A stretch of DNA of 64,000 nt, from the NCBI GenBank assembly GCA_903813345.2, contig CAIIXF020000004.1, positions 9,186,196 to 9,250,195 of the forward strand, given 5' to 3'. Below, piece by piece: positions 48,370 through 58,731 of the stretch. Both the position numbers and the translations under genes were made by a program. Each line of letters begins with the position of its first letter. Position 1 is the stretch's first letter. The notes beneath the pieces are model-generated. The model made no database searches and was not told the DNA's origin. It worked only from the letters and a program-made list of their open reading frames with translations. The stretch comes from Owenia fusiformis. Lineage: Eukaryota; Annelida; Polychaeta; Sabellida; Oweniidae.

Positions 48370-48735
48370 TGCGCGAAACTACTTAAATGTGCATCTATGT
48401 TATAAATGTTAATCGTACCATTCTTCGCAAATGATTCATTTATGGGAATAAATGTTCAAAAATCATTCATGCTAAATGTTCACAGTTTATTTTTATGTAT
48501 TCATCCACCATCAATGAATGTACTTTTATGCACGTGGATATTCATGCAATGCGTATAATTATGTTCAGCGTTGCGTTGCTGATAAGCATCTTTTGAATAC
48601 ACGGTGTACATATTTGCTTTGTAAAACGCATTTGAGAAATCAGAAAGGGGATACATGTACACTTCCATTTTAATCGTGGATATTGTGACATCAGTTAAAT
48701 TTCACATATTGTGCTCTAGTGTTCCGACTTGAAAG

Positions 48736-50824
48736 ATGATTCGAATGGAATTTTATTCAGTTGCATCTTACGGTAAGTATTCAAAAATTATTTGTGGCAT
48801 TTACAATGTCAATGATAGTTTAATTTTACAGTATTCAAAAACTCAATGTAGGAAATGAATAATCGATATATGTCTGTCAGTGGATAATGTAGATCTTTCT
48901 AGTCTAAAATGTGCAAATTAAGATAAAACTGAAAGACGTAGTACAAAATACATAAAGTTACATTCTTCCATTGCAGGTTCTTATTATTGGCGTTTTTTCA
49001 CTAAGATGATACCCAATCACAATGAAAGTGCATAAAGAATAGGACTTTTGTGGTCCTGTGGATGATTTTGTCTCCTTAATCATACAGTCAGACAAATGAG
49101 TAAGTTTTATTACAATATTATAATTTTTGAGACCAAAATGTTCGACAATAATCCTGTTGTTTAAGTAGTTGGGGCAGTAAGGTACAATCCTGGAGCAGTG
49201 GGGTACATTCATGGGGCAGTAAGATTTTATATGAAAACAATATAGGATATCACCAGCATATTATTAATAATTAATATATTGATATACATGAAAGGTACCA
49301 AGTTGGGGCAGTAAGGTACAATCCTGGGGCAGTAAGGTACGATCATGGGGCAGTTAGGTACGATCTTGGGGCAGTTAGGTACAATCATGGGGCAATAAGG
49401 TACAATCTTGGGGCAGTCAGATATGATCTTGGGGCAATAAGGATGGGGAAGTAAGGTACGATCATGGGGCAGTTAGGTACAATCATGGGGCAATAAGGTA
49501 CAATCCTGGGGCAGTCAGATATGATCTTGGGGCAATAAGGTACGATCTTGGGGCAGTAAGGTACGATCATGGGGCAGTTAGGTACAATCATGGGGCAGTT
49601 AGGTACAATCATGGGGCAATAAGGTACAATCCTGGGGCAGTCAGATATGACCTTGGGGTAATAAGGTACGATCATGGGGCAGTTAGGTACAATCTTGGGG
49701 CAGTAAGGTTCAATCCTGGGGCAGTAAGGTACGATCATGGGGCAGTTAGGTACGAACTTGGGGCAGTAAGGTACAATCCTGGGGCAGTCAGATATGATCT
49801 TGGGGCAATAAGGTACGATCTTGGGGAAGTAGGGTACGATCATGGGGCAGTTAGATACAATCATGGGGCAATAAGGTACAATTCTTGGGCAGTCAGATAT
49901 GATCTTGGGGCAATAAGGTACGATTTTGGGGCAGTAAGGTACGATCATAGGGCAGTTAGGTACAATCATGGGGCAATAAGGTACAATCCTGGGGCAGTCA
50001 CATATGATCTTGGGGCAATAAGGTACGATTTTGGGGCAGAAAGGTACGATCATGGGGCAGTAAGGTACAATCTTGGGGCAGTTAGGTACTCATCCGTGGC
50101 AGTATATAAAAATTAATATGAACACAATATAGGATATCACCAACATGTATTTAATTGATTATGATAGACATGAAAGGTACCAAGTTGGGGCAGTAAGGAA
50201 CTATCCTGGGGCAGTAAGGTACAATCCTGGGGCAGTTAGGTACAATCGTGGGGAAGTTAGGTACAATCTTGGGGCAGTAAGGTACAATCTTGGGGCAGTA
50301 AGGTACAATCCTGAGGAAGTTAGATTTTATTTTGAAACAGTATAATGTATCATCAAAATCGTTTAATTGGATAATGTAATCATAAACATGAAAGGGGCCA
50401 AGTAGGGTACAAAGTAGAGTAAGGTACGATCCTGGGACAGTTATATGAAAAAGTAAGTAATCACCAAAATGTCATTAATTGACAATGTTATGATATATAC
50501 ATGATGACTCTGAAATATTGAGGGCTTTTAGGTACAATCCCGGGGCAGTAAGATTTCATTTGTAAACAATATATATTAAGATATTATGAACATGTTATTA
50601 ATTGATTATGTTAAGATATATAAGGAAGGTATCAAAATTGGACAGTTAGGTACAATTCTGAACGAATTTAAATGTGTGCCAAATTGCTCTGAGTATTGGT
50701 TGTTTCATTTTCATTCTTTTTATTTTCAGACGATAGATATCCTGGAGATCATAATCAGTTGAAAGAGACAGGGCCCTTTGGATTGGAGTCAACTATCAGG
50801 TTTATTAGATGTAGGTCTCGATGA
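48736..50824 (+). CDS. Candidate two-exon 43-residue mini-gene inside the transposon
   Basis: Exon 1 (48736-48772) starts at an ATG following an in-frame TGA, reads MIRMEFYSVASY plus one base, and ends at a strong donor (TTACG|GTAAGTAT). Exon 2 (50730-50824) follows a very strong acceptor (pyrimidine tract, TTTTATTTTCAG). It enters with exactly the two bases needed and reads DRYPGDHNQLKETGPFGLES TIRFIRCRSR to a TGA. Phases match and the 1957-bp intron contains the 21-bp minisatellite. I do not recognise the product. It could be a captured host-gene fragment, the remnant ends of a transposon gene with the middle deleted, or coincidence. Confidence 0.35.
49290..50335. repeat. 21-bp minisatellite (GGGGCAGTAAGGTACAATC)
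   Basis: Roughly 40 copies of a 21-bp unit, in two blocks (~49300-50095 and ~50175-50335). Variants include AAGGTACGATCATGGGGCAGT and TCAGATATGATCTTGGGGCAA. The AGATATGATC variant recurs at 49519, 49645, 49792, 49897 and 50002, i.e. every 5-7 units, a higher-order pattern. As 21 is divisible by three, the minus strand stays open for 222 codons of a heptapeptide repeat (IVPYCPK/IISDCPR); this is a by-product and not a supported gene. Confidence 0.9.
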
Positions 50825-51717
50825 TAAGACAAAGAGATAACGATAGATGCCCAAAGTGCCGCTTGGAAACTTAAAAACATTTTAAAAACTGGATATGACA
50901 AGACATTACTATTTATAAAAGACAATGAAACATAATATTTAAAAAAACTCTGTAATCCACAAATATCACAGAACATGCAGATTAATACAACAGACTTTAA
51001 TAGGAATAATATGTCAAAATGCAGACGAACTTCTTCAATTAAAGTAAAGGCCATAAGATATTATATACATCTGTACATATACATTTGAAATGCGAGTTGG
51101 ATTTCAACTTGCAGAAAAGCGTAAAATCGAAATGTTCTTTTTTATTTCATAGCACATTATATATTTTAAACTACATCTACATTATGTAGTAGAGTATATT
51201 TTAGATGAATTATTCTTCTGTAATCACGTTTTATATAGATCGATATGCTTTTATGTATTTGTAATAAAATTCCATTTGCAACAAAACATCAAAATGTATT
51301 TTTACAGTGACAACAGAAAAAAGGTACTGAGCAAAATAATCAACACCAAAACTACCAGTACCTTAGACCCCCCATGATTCCAAAGCAATATTAAAAATAA
51401 CAAAATTTTATGTGCATTTAAATGTTACAAAACATTGGTAGAATGCTTTACAAATGTAAAAAGTCATTTAATGCTCATTCATGAATGCACGCTGAATGTA
51501 TGGGTAACATTAAGCACACATAAAAATCCTATCCAGATGAGTGAACACAGGGCTTAATAGGAGGCGAATGCGCTGTAAATGCGCATGAATGGTGGTGTGC
51601 ATTGGTCTATGTCTTCTAATGCTTCAATTTTATACTGTGAATGGTCAATAAATGAGTGTCAATACATTAAAGCATTTATAGTACATAAAAAAGTGCCTAT
51701 GCATCGCATATGTACTG

Positions 51718-52558
51718 TTACACAGGAGTGCATTGGTGAATGAGCGTCAACTCATAAATATCCATTTTTAAACACATATGTTGAATGAATTCGGAATGTG
51801 TTTGGATTGTACAGTCCATTAAGGTTGCTTTCACGCAGTGATTATCATTACAATTACTAATCTTATTAAGTAAAAATTGTTTCAGTTTTTTACGTGTTTT
51901 TGCTTTATGCTTAGCATACTTGATAGATTCCTCCCTTATTTTTACCTTAAATAACTCCCATTGATCTCCACAGTCAAGAGAAACATCTGGCTGAGAAAAT
52001 ATATTAGTTATCAAGAATTTGAAATTACTGTCTTTAAGTAGACTATTGTTTAGTTTCCAAATACCACTACCCTTAGCAGGGCAAGATGACAGTTTTAAGC
52101 ATATTGCCTGGTGGTCACTTTTATAGCTAGGTCTGATATCACATAATTTAACTTGTGACATAAAAGAATCAGATATCAAAAACATGTCTAATCTACTTTT
52201 CATAAAAGGAGTTTTTTGTCTATATGTAAAATGTTTTAGATGAGGATGTAAATCTCTCCATACATCCTTTAAATTGTTGTTTTTCATTAATTTATGAATT
52301 TTGTTATTTTTGATAACTGAGTTAGGTAGTTTTTTAAGACTTTGTCTATCCATTTCGGGATTGACAACTGTATTAAAATCACCACCTATGATTATTTCAC
52401 CAAGTGCATGTTCATTAATAACTTTGTCAAGTTTAGTTAAAAATAAATTGCGGTCTTTTTCCCCGTTTGGGGCATATACATTTATAAGAGTGAAAATTTC
52501 TTTTGAAATTTCAATATTAGTCAAAATGACTCTTCCATCATGAAATGAAAATGTATCT
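51718..52558 (-). pseudogene. LINE endonuclease (EEP) domain, N-terminally truncated
   Basis: The minus-strand frame reads VILTNIEISKEIFTLINVYA, then GEIIIGGDFNTVVNPEMDRQ, then FTYRQKTPFMKSRLDMFLIS and SDHQAICLKL. These are the GGDFN, S-R-x-D and SDH motifs of the AP-endonuclease-like (EEP) domain of L1-type elements. The N-terminal catalytic Asn and Glu strands are missing because the element is 5'-truncated at the target duplication. Codons upstream of 52558 are host flank. The last ~35 codons before 51718 belong to the inserted DNA transposon. Confidence 0.85.
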
Positions 52559-52577
52559 ATAACTTTTATAAGGAAGT

Positions 52578-53470
52578 TGATTAAACATTTAGGTAACATG
52601 TTTAGCCATTATCTTTCATCAGATATCAACATTAATGCAGCATGCCAATCTTTAAGAGGTACTACTACTACTACTTCTTTCCCCCTGGCCTTTGATAAGT
52701 ACTTTAACCTCTCTATCTTTTAAGAATTCAAAAAATCAGTTCATGCTAAAGTGTTCAATTACTCATATTTGTGAAGGTAATGGTAGTGAAATTAACAAAT
52801 GCTGTTTACCTGAATTCTAAGGAATTAGTTGCTTTAGTGTGTCCAGTGCACTTCTTCAGTTCTGTTTGAGTATGTATATCACCATCGCATATAATGTAAT
52901 AAACAAGGAAATAGAAAAACATTTAATGTTTATTCAGCTCAAAACTACAGAATTATGTCAATTCCAAACAACCTTGATATTCACCCTACTCCCCTCTATT
53001 AGAAAACCGTAGAGCGTTCTTAATTACATAAATATTTTGGCCTTTGTGGTTCAGAAAAATCTGCTATTAGTTATTATTCAAGTACGGCAAATGCCAAATC
53101 CTATTTTCTAAATAAAATAAATTTTCTGCGAATATTTCATGCAGGATATACACTTAATGCAAAACGCATTGTTCACTATATAAGACTTATTCACTTACCA
53201 AAGTACCAGAATTCTCCAAAATATATCCCCTGCAACTGAAAAGTTTGACAGTATATTAGATTTTGACACCCAAACGTATACTGTAAAACACTACATAGTA
53301 CTGCTTTTAAATCTGTCCTGTATAAATATGTGAACGTATGCAATACAGCGTTAACAAAAATACATATAGGTTATCTAGAACATGTTGTTTATTTTACTGT
53401 TTATATATCACAGTGTTCTTTAAATGTTAGGCCTAGTATCGTTGTAATATACAGTAAAGATTCAAAGGTC
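52578..53470. other. No recognisable gene
   Basis: AT-rich DNA beyond the LINE target duplication, with a short ACTACTACT run (~52661). No supported exon was seen. Confidence 0.4.
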
Positions 53471-54198
53471 TCTTGAACAGCAATGAAACTTCTACTTGCT
53501 GATATGCAGCTTTGAAGTCAATTGTATCCCCATGTAGTCAATAACCCTTGCTGAAATCCCCATTCTCTCAGAAGAACTCGGGTTTTTCGAGTCCAAACAA
53601 GTAGATTCATGTGAGACAGTATTGCTAGAAACCATTTCAATAATAAGAATAGGTGTTCTATATACCCAACTTCAATGCCAGGTTACTAGAATTTCTGAGT
53701 ATGTTTAAAAAATACAAAGGTAGTATAGTATAAGGCCTAGTTTGTCCTCCATCCAATTGTATCTAGATCCTTATATTACTGTCATGGATGACTCAGCAAT
53801 CATGACTTTTATGTAAGGTGGTAAAATCAACACTGTGCCAAGTTAACATTCAAGTAGGAATAACACAGTGAATGATTTTTGTGTTCAAAACATTATTAAT
53901 GTTCAAATTGAGACTTGTTTTATGTTCTTCGCACTTTTACATACTTTTTCATGACTTTTAGTTGGTACCCCCTCTCAAGAAATTGGATCCGAAGACTCTT
54001 GAACAGCAATGAAACTTCTACACTATACTTTCTGATATGCAGCTTTGAAGTCAATTGTATCAACATGTTACCTTTCTGAAATCCTCATTTTCTGAGAAGA
54101 ACTCAGAACTCAGAACTCTATTGAGTCTTAACAAGTAAATTCATGTGAAACAGTATTGCTAGAAACCATTTCAAAAGTAAGAATAGGTGTTCTATATA
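53471..54198. repeat. ~200-bp direct duplication
   Basis: Copy 1 (53471-53664) and copy 2 (53997-54198) share CTTGAACAGCAATGAAACTT, GATATGCAGCTTTGAAGTCA and AGTATTGCTAGAAACCATTT with small indels. Copy 2 ends exactly at the TA target site of the mariner-type element. Confidence 0.8.
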
Positions 54199-55957
54199 CA
54201 GTGTGGCTCAAAAAAAATCTTACAAGTACAAAAAGGTCAATATCTTTTATAATTCTAGCATTTACCCTAAAATATACTTGAGTACTTGAAGAGCAAGCTC
54301 TCTCAATTAATTCCATACCAGCAGATTCAAAATCCGTTCATGCTTGACTGCACAGGACAGATTTTATTCAATCATGCAAAATCTGACTTGCGCCAATTCC
54401 TCAGTGGTTGAACGTGTAATGATTAATACTTTTTTGCATGAACGCTTTTAACAGTGAACATGAAATTGACATGGTTCATTGCACATGAACTTGATATGAG
54501 GTCAATAAGAAAAATAAACATTTGCCCAGTACATGTAAGTAGCCATGGTGCGTGCCCAGTTTACGCCACAGCAGAGGGCTTTCCTTGTATCTGAATATGG
54601 CCGTGCCAACAATGTGACAGAAGTTCTTGAACATTTTCGGCACCAGTATCCAAATTCACGATGTCCTGCCCGTATCACTGTCTACAGAAATTTTGTAAAG
54701 TACAGAAATCATGGGACTAGCCAGAATCTTAATAAGGGACATTCTGGACGTCTTAGAACTGGCCGTTCACAACAGAATATCCAAACTGTTCAGGACAGAC
54801 TTCAAGAAGCACAGCAGAATGGTGAGAGGGTCAGCTCAAGGCGAAATGGAACTGGTATACCACATGCGACGTTTAACCGCATAACGAGGATTGATTTGCA
54901 GCTGCATCCATATCAAATGATTCGTCGTCAGCAGCTTCTTCCTGGCGATTTTCCACGAAGAGAACGGTTCTGTAACTGGTTGCTCGCACAACCTAATCGC
55001 TTCATTGAAGATCTAACCATGAGTGATGAAGCTGCATTTGGTTTAAATGCTACTCTGAACACACACAACGTGAGACGTTACGCACCCAAGGGGCAAAAGC
55101 CACTCGACTTTGACTACCACAAATCTGACAACAGACAGAAGTTAACCGTATGGATCGGATTGGTTGGTAACGGGACAGTTATCGGACCATTGTTTTTTCG
55201 CCAAAACGTTAATGGTGAAAGATATCTCGCTATGATCAATGATCAAGTCGTGCCTTTCCTTGATGGTATTGCCAGATTCGAACGCCAGTGGAATGGTCGT
55301 TTTCGGCATGTGTGGTGGCAACAGGATGGCGCTCCTCCTCACAGGCGAAGGGCTGTAACAGATCGTTTAGCAGAACTTTTCGGAAATCGAATCATTGCAT
55401 TGAATCACCCTGTCGAATGGCCCCCAAGGTCACCTGACTTAACCCCCTTGGATTTTTTCTTGTGGGGCCACCTAAAGAGCAAAGTCTTTACAACACCCCT
55501 AAATGATCTCGATGAACTGCAACAAAGGATAACTGATGAAGTCAATGTTCTGAGACAAGATAGGGGGCTCATCAGACGTGCTGTTGGGGACATGTTGAGG
55601 CGAGCCCGTGTTTGTGTGGAAAGGGATGGCGGCCATGTGGAAGACCGATAGGAACATTGCCAAAATAATCAGATGAATGCCAAACTTAAACCATGAATAA
55701 AGTTAAATGTTAAATGAATGCTTTCTCTTTGTCTTTCATTCTGTTTATTCACTGAGAAATTGGCGCAAGTCAGATTTCACATGAGTCAATAAAAAGTGTG
55801 CTGTGCAGTCAACCATAGAAGAATTTTGAACCTGGTGGTATGAAATTAATCGAGAGAGCTTGCTCTTCAAGTACCAACGTATATTTTAGGGATAATGCCA
55901 AAATTATGAAAAATATTGACCATTTTGTACTTGTAACATTTTTTTTGAGCCACTCTG
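54199..55957 (+). mobile_element. Complete Tc1/mariner-superfamily element (DD41D type)
   Basis: 1759 bp flanked by TA on both sides (54197-54198 and 55958-55959). The TIRs are >200 bp. The outer 45 bp, starting CAGTGTGGCTCAAAAAAAAT and inverted CAGAGTGGCTCAAAAAAAAT, differ at three positions. Internal homology extends to the GGCGCAAGTCAGATTT block. It encodes one intact transposase on the plus strand, followed by AATAAA at 55697. Intact ORF and similar TIRs suggest recent activity. Confidence 0.92.
54545..55651 (+). CDS. Tc1/mariner-superfamily DD41D transposase
   Basis: An intact 368-residue protein, the usual length for this group. The N-terminal ~110 residues are a two-part helix-turn-helix DNA-binding region (FTPQQRAFLVSEYGRANNVT, then basic GHSGRLRTGR). 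The catalytic DDE/D domain has TMSDEAAF (D161), WWQQDGAPPH (D261) and RSPDLTPLDFFLWG (D303). Counting D261 to D303 leaves 41 residues between, so the triad is DD41D and not the DD34D of classical mariners. It cuts and pastes its own element at TA sites. The ATG lies 347 bp inside the left TIR end. All three catalytic residues are present and there are no frameshifts, so it could be functional. A C-terminal fragment of a relative is found at 36.7 kb. Confidence 0.92.
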   Translation: MVRAQFTPQQRAFLVSEYGRANNVTEVLEHFRHQYPNSRCPARITVYRNFVKYRNHGTSQNLNKGHSGRLRTGRSQQNIQTVQDRLQEAQQNGERVSSRRNGTGIPHATFNRITRIDLQLHPYQMIRRQQLLPGDFPRRERFCNWLLAQPNRFIEDLTMSDEAAFGLNATLNTHNVRRYAPKGQKPLDFDYHKSDNRQKLTVWIGLVGNGTVIGPLFFRQNVNGERYLAMINDQVVPFLDGIARFERQWNGRFRHVWWQQDGAPPHRRRAVTDRLAELFGNRIIALNHPVEWPPRSPDLTPLDFFLWGHLKSKVFTTPLNDLDELQQRITDEVNVLRQDRGLIRRAVGDMLRRARVCVERDGGHVEDR

Positions 55958-55959
55958 TA

Positions 55960-57576
55960 CAGTACATGGGACTTGCTTTTTAGAACTGTTTGTTGGCTCT
56001 ACTCCTCAAGTGTCAGTTGAACCATTTTTGCAGGCCTATTTTAGAGTACATTGTAATTAAGTTGAGGTGTTTGCCAAACCTTTTATCATAAGAGAGTTGC
56101 CCAGTCCCAAGTCCAGTTCAATATGGAATGCCTGTCCTCTAAATTAATGTAACAGAAAAAGAATACTAAGCCAATTAGACATCAATTGCCACACAGGAAG
56201 GTAACATGACAAGTGTTAATTTTACCACCTCTCATAATGCACGATGTTATAGCATGACGGTTACACACCTCTGAAAACGAGATAAGACGACTACGATCAC
56301 TGATTTATCCAATAAAATGGCCGTGGTGAAACAGAAAACGAAGGTTAGTGCAGTATTTTCTTTTGCTGTGTATCAATGATAGGATGAACGATTTTTGTAG
56401 AAATCGCAATCAGTGATGCATTTAGTAATGTATATTTTGAACGTATTCTTTGCAAATTGATGCTCGGGGATAACATGAAATAAGCGAAAAACTGTTGAGT
56501 TTGAAATTCAAAACTACACAAAATTTAGTAATTTGTTTATTTTTGTCGTTAGGGCATGGTCTACATTGCCTAACGACCTCGGGGTATATAGATGTAACCT
56601 ACATACGATCACAAAAAGCCAATTGAGCATTGGAAACCACCTAATATGTTCTACTTAAGCCATAATATTGTATTTTTAATTTGCGGTTACGCCAAAAATT
56701 GATTGACGGTTACGCGAACCTCGTTCAAATATTCATTGTTATTAATTTTGTCATATTCACCAGTACTTGATGCTAATTATTCTCTTGCCTCATTCACCTT
56801 TTTGACTTAAATTGGTTTCATAAATAAAAAAGGCACAATTATTTCAAACAAGAGCGTCTCTTGCGAGTCCTGAACACAAATATAAGCAATTCAATATTCC
56901 ATTTCTTACCCATTATAGCAATTACATGGAAAGAGGCTATCAGAACTAGCAACCTTAACTTGAAAGATGTACATGCACGTAACCGTCCGCTAAATATCTA
57001 ATGTACATCTTATACAATACGTTACCGTCCATAGAATTCATACGTAGTCGTCTAAAGACATTGCGTTTGAAATCTTATTCTTTACTATATGACCACGTTC
57101 CTGTTCTGGATTTGTCCTTTTATGGCTTGTTTATACACAGTTTACTTACTGTTAATAGTTTGAGTGGCTCTAAGGCACATATACTGAGAAATCACGAGAA
57201 TGGACTAAAAAATATGAACTTGGACATCTCAGTCGGTAAGTTTACAGCTTATATTCCGCTTCTAGTAAACCACCTGGCAGATTTGACCCAGTCTTTATAA
57301 CCATCCATACATACGTCTCCGAATGGAACTAGTTAAAAAGGAAATCTTATCTGTGAATCTTGCCTACAGGCAGAAAGAGGACATGCTGTCTTTCCCATCC
57401 GCAAAATTTTGCAAATCGCCTTGTCGTAACCGTCATGCTATAACACCGTGATAATGGTCAGGATTACTCAGTCATACATGCCAGTTGCATAATGAACTTG
57501 GTACCATTTGAATGAGAATAAATCAGGCTTTTCACTACCAGCATTTCCGCGTCCTTTTTACTATTGTAATCAGTCC
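55960..57576. other. Mostly non-coding; one possible first exon
   Basis: No TE ends were recognised. A 99-codon ORF at 57001-57300 is not supported by splice context or family resemblance. See the separate entry for the ATG at 56317. Confidence 0.4.
56317..56343 (+). CDS. Possible first coding exon (MAVVKQKTK)
   Basis: ATAAAATGG gives a start context followed by nine codons, MAVVKQKTK, ending at AAG|GTTAGT, a usable donor in phase 0. Short basic first exons like this are common in housekeeping genes. No second exon could be matched downstream in the window, so this is a weak call. Confidence 0.2.
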
Positions 57577-57593
57577 GTCTCCGTGGCGCAATT

Positions 57594-57640
<47 letters not shown>
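57577..57640 (+). pseudogene. Truncated tRNA-Asn copy
   Basis: The first 64 bases are identical to the intact tRNA-Asn at 60998, from GTCTCCGTGGCGCAATTGG through the anticodon loop CTGTTAA to GGTTCAAGCCCA. After that TTTTGCTTTT replaces the 3' T-stem end and acceptor strand, so no acceptor stem can form. The T-run following could act as a pol III terminator. The breakpoint lies inside the T-arm. Confidence 0.85.
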
Positions 57641-58444
57641 TTTTGCTTTTCTGATAAAATAATTGATATTTTGTTTGGTTTGAATTTGTGTCCATTTGTG
57701 CTTGTATTTATAAATTAACGCGATTTTTGAATTAGAATGTGCTTTTCATTATTAACTTGTTTTTATCGGTATCTTGTAAAATTTTAACACTGATCCATGG
57801 TCGTCTAATGGCTCCTCTAAATTAATTGCTGCACCTTTAAGAAGAAGGGCCTAAATAATGAAAACGTTGGCCGAAAATTTCCATTGTGACTTTCAAGATT
57901 TATTACCCCTATTATCCCCTATTTTTTGTTCTATGTTTAAGTATCTCCGATTCATTGGCGAATCGGGGTGGGCTGAGTGCCTTCCCAAGGCCTGGGTATG
58001 ACCTGAGACTCACATAATCATATCATGATAATCTCAGGTATGGCCAGAAAAAACTTTTTGTATCTTTTTTCACTTCCATTTCACATTTAATCGGGGTGGG
58101 CTGAGTGCCTTCCCTTTCACATTTGAGCTTTGGGGGGCTCATTTTCACAAATATCAAATATTTGATATTTGATTTACGAAAAAGGACTAAATATTCAAAA
58201 CTATTGATATACAGTGGGGAACATAAAGAATTACTATAGCTATGAAAAATACATGCTGTCGCACATGTAATATATTCTTACCTCAGTGTATTCGGTGCTC
58301 TATTTTCCCCGTCCTATAGTAAGTCCAAATATAGTGGAATTTGTGTCCATAATGACAAATAGGAACTTAAAAATTGAAGTGGACATTCACATATAAATAC
58401 CGACTCTTCAAATGTTGAGGTGATTTTGGAGCCCGATTATGCCG
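57641..58444. other. No supported gene
   Basis: A 22-bp motif (TCGGGGTGGGCTGAGTGCCT) is duplicated at ~57963 and ~58091. Otherwise AT-rich and featureless. Confidence 0.4.
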
Positions 58445-58541
58445 CAAGGAGGATTGACTCCCAGAATGCAACATGACACGTGCCAGCTTTCAAAATGCAG
58501 TTCCGCCACTGTTGTTGCATCCTGGGTGTCAATCCTCTTTG
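58445..58541. mobile_element. 97-bp MITE, CAAGGAGGATTGACTCCCAG family
   Basis: The left end CAAGGAGGATTGACTCCCAG and right end TGGGTGTCAATCCTCTTTG are inverted. It is a miniature relative of the 411-bp element after the GPCR (29725-30135). Confidence 0.7.
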
Positions 58542-58731
58542 GATATTTGTAAATTGAACTTCTGTTCTTGTTAAATGCGCATTTATGCTCGTAACTTGAG
58601 TATTTTCATTCATCGTTTGCCTTTTCTGTCCGTTAATCTAATTTGTTTCGTTAAAACGTATATGTACGTATGTGTTTTATACTGAAATTCATCCAAAACT
58701 CCTTAAACGCATTTGTTAGTGACACATTGTA

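Larger units (their letters stand above)
48367..51840. mobile_element. Non-autonomous DNA transposon inserted in the LINE
   Basis: The ends are CACTGCGCGAAACTACTTAA on the left and, inverted, CACTGCGTGAAAGCAACCTT on the right. The flanking LINE sequence shows a near 9-bp duplication: TATATCATT before and ATTATCATT after, 7 of 9 matching. Subterminal regions are rich in ATTCATGAATG motifs. No transposase is present. The core holds a 21-bp minisatellite and a candidate two-exon mini-gene. The superfamily is not certain; a 9-bp duplication would suit a Mutator-like (MULE) element. Confidence 0.65.
45582..52577 (-). mobile_element. L1/Tx1-type LINE, 5'-truncated, with 19-bp target duplication
   Basis: On the minus strand the order is endonuclease (5') then RT then zinc-knuckle then poly(A), seen on the plus strand as a ~23-T run at 45601. 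The flanks ATAACTTTTATAAGGAAGT at 45582-45600 and 52559-52577 are identical 19-bp direct repeats, the signature of target-primed reverse transcription. The endonuclease lacks its N-terminal part, so the copy was 5'-truncated on insertion. A 3.5-kb DNA transposon (48367-51840) later split it between endonuclease and RT. Frameshifts separate the RT pieces, so it is inactive. Confidence 0.88.

Noticed and set aside
49385-50053. 222-codon minus-strand ORF of IVPYCPK-type repeats
   Set aside because: It is the direct product of a 21-bp minisatellite whose length is divisible by three. There is no start context or splice support.
57001-57300. 99-codon plus-strand ORF
   Set aside because: No splice context, no family resemblance, and composition close to random AT-rich DNA.
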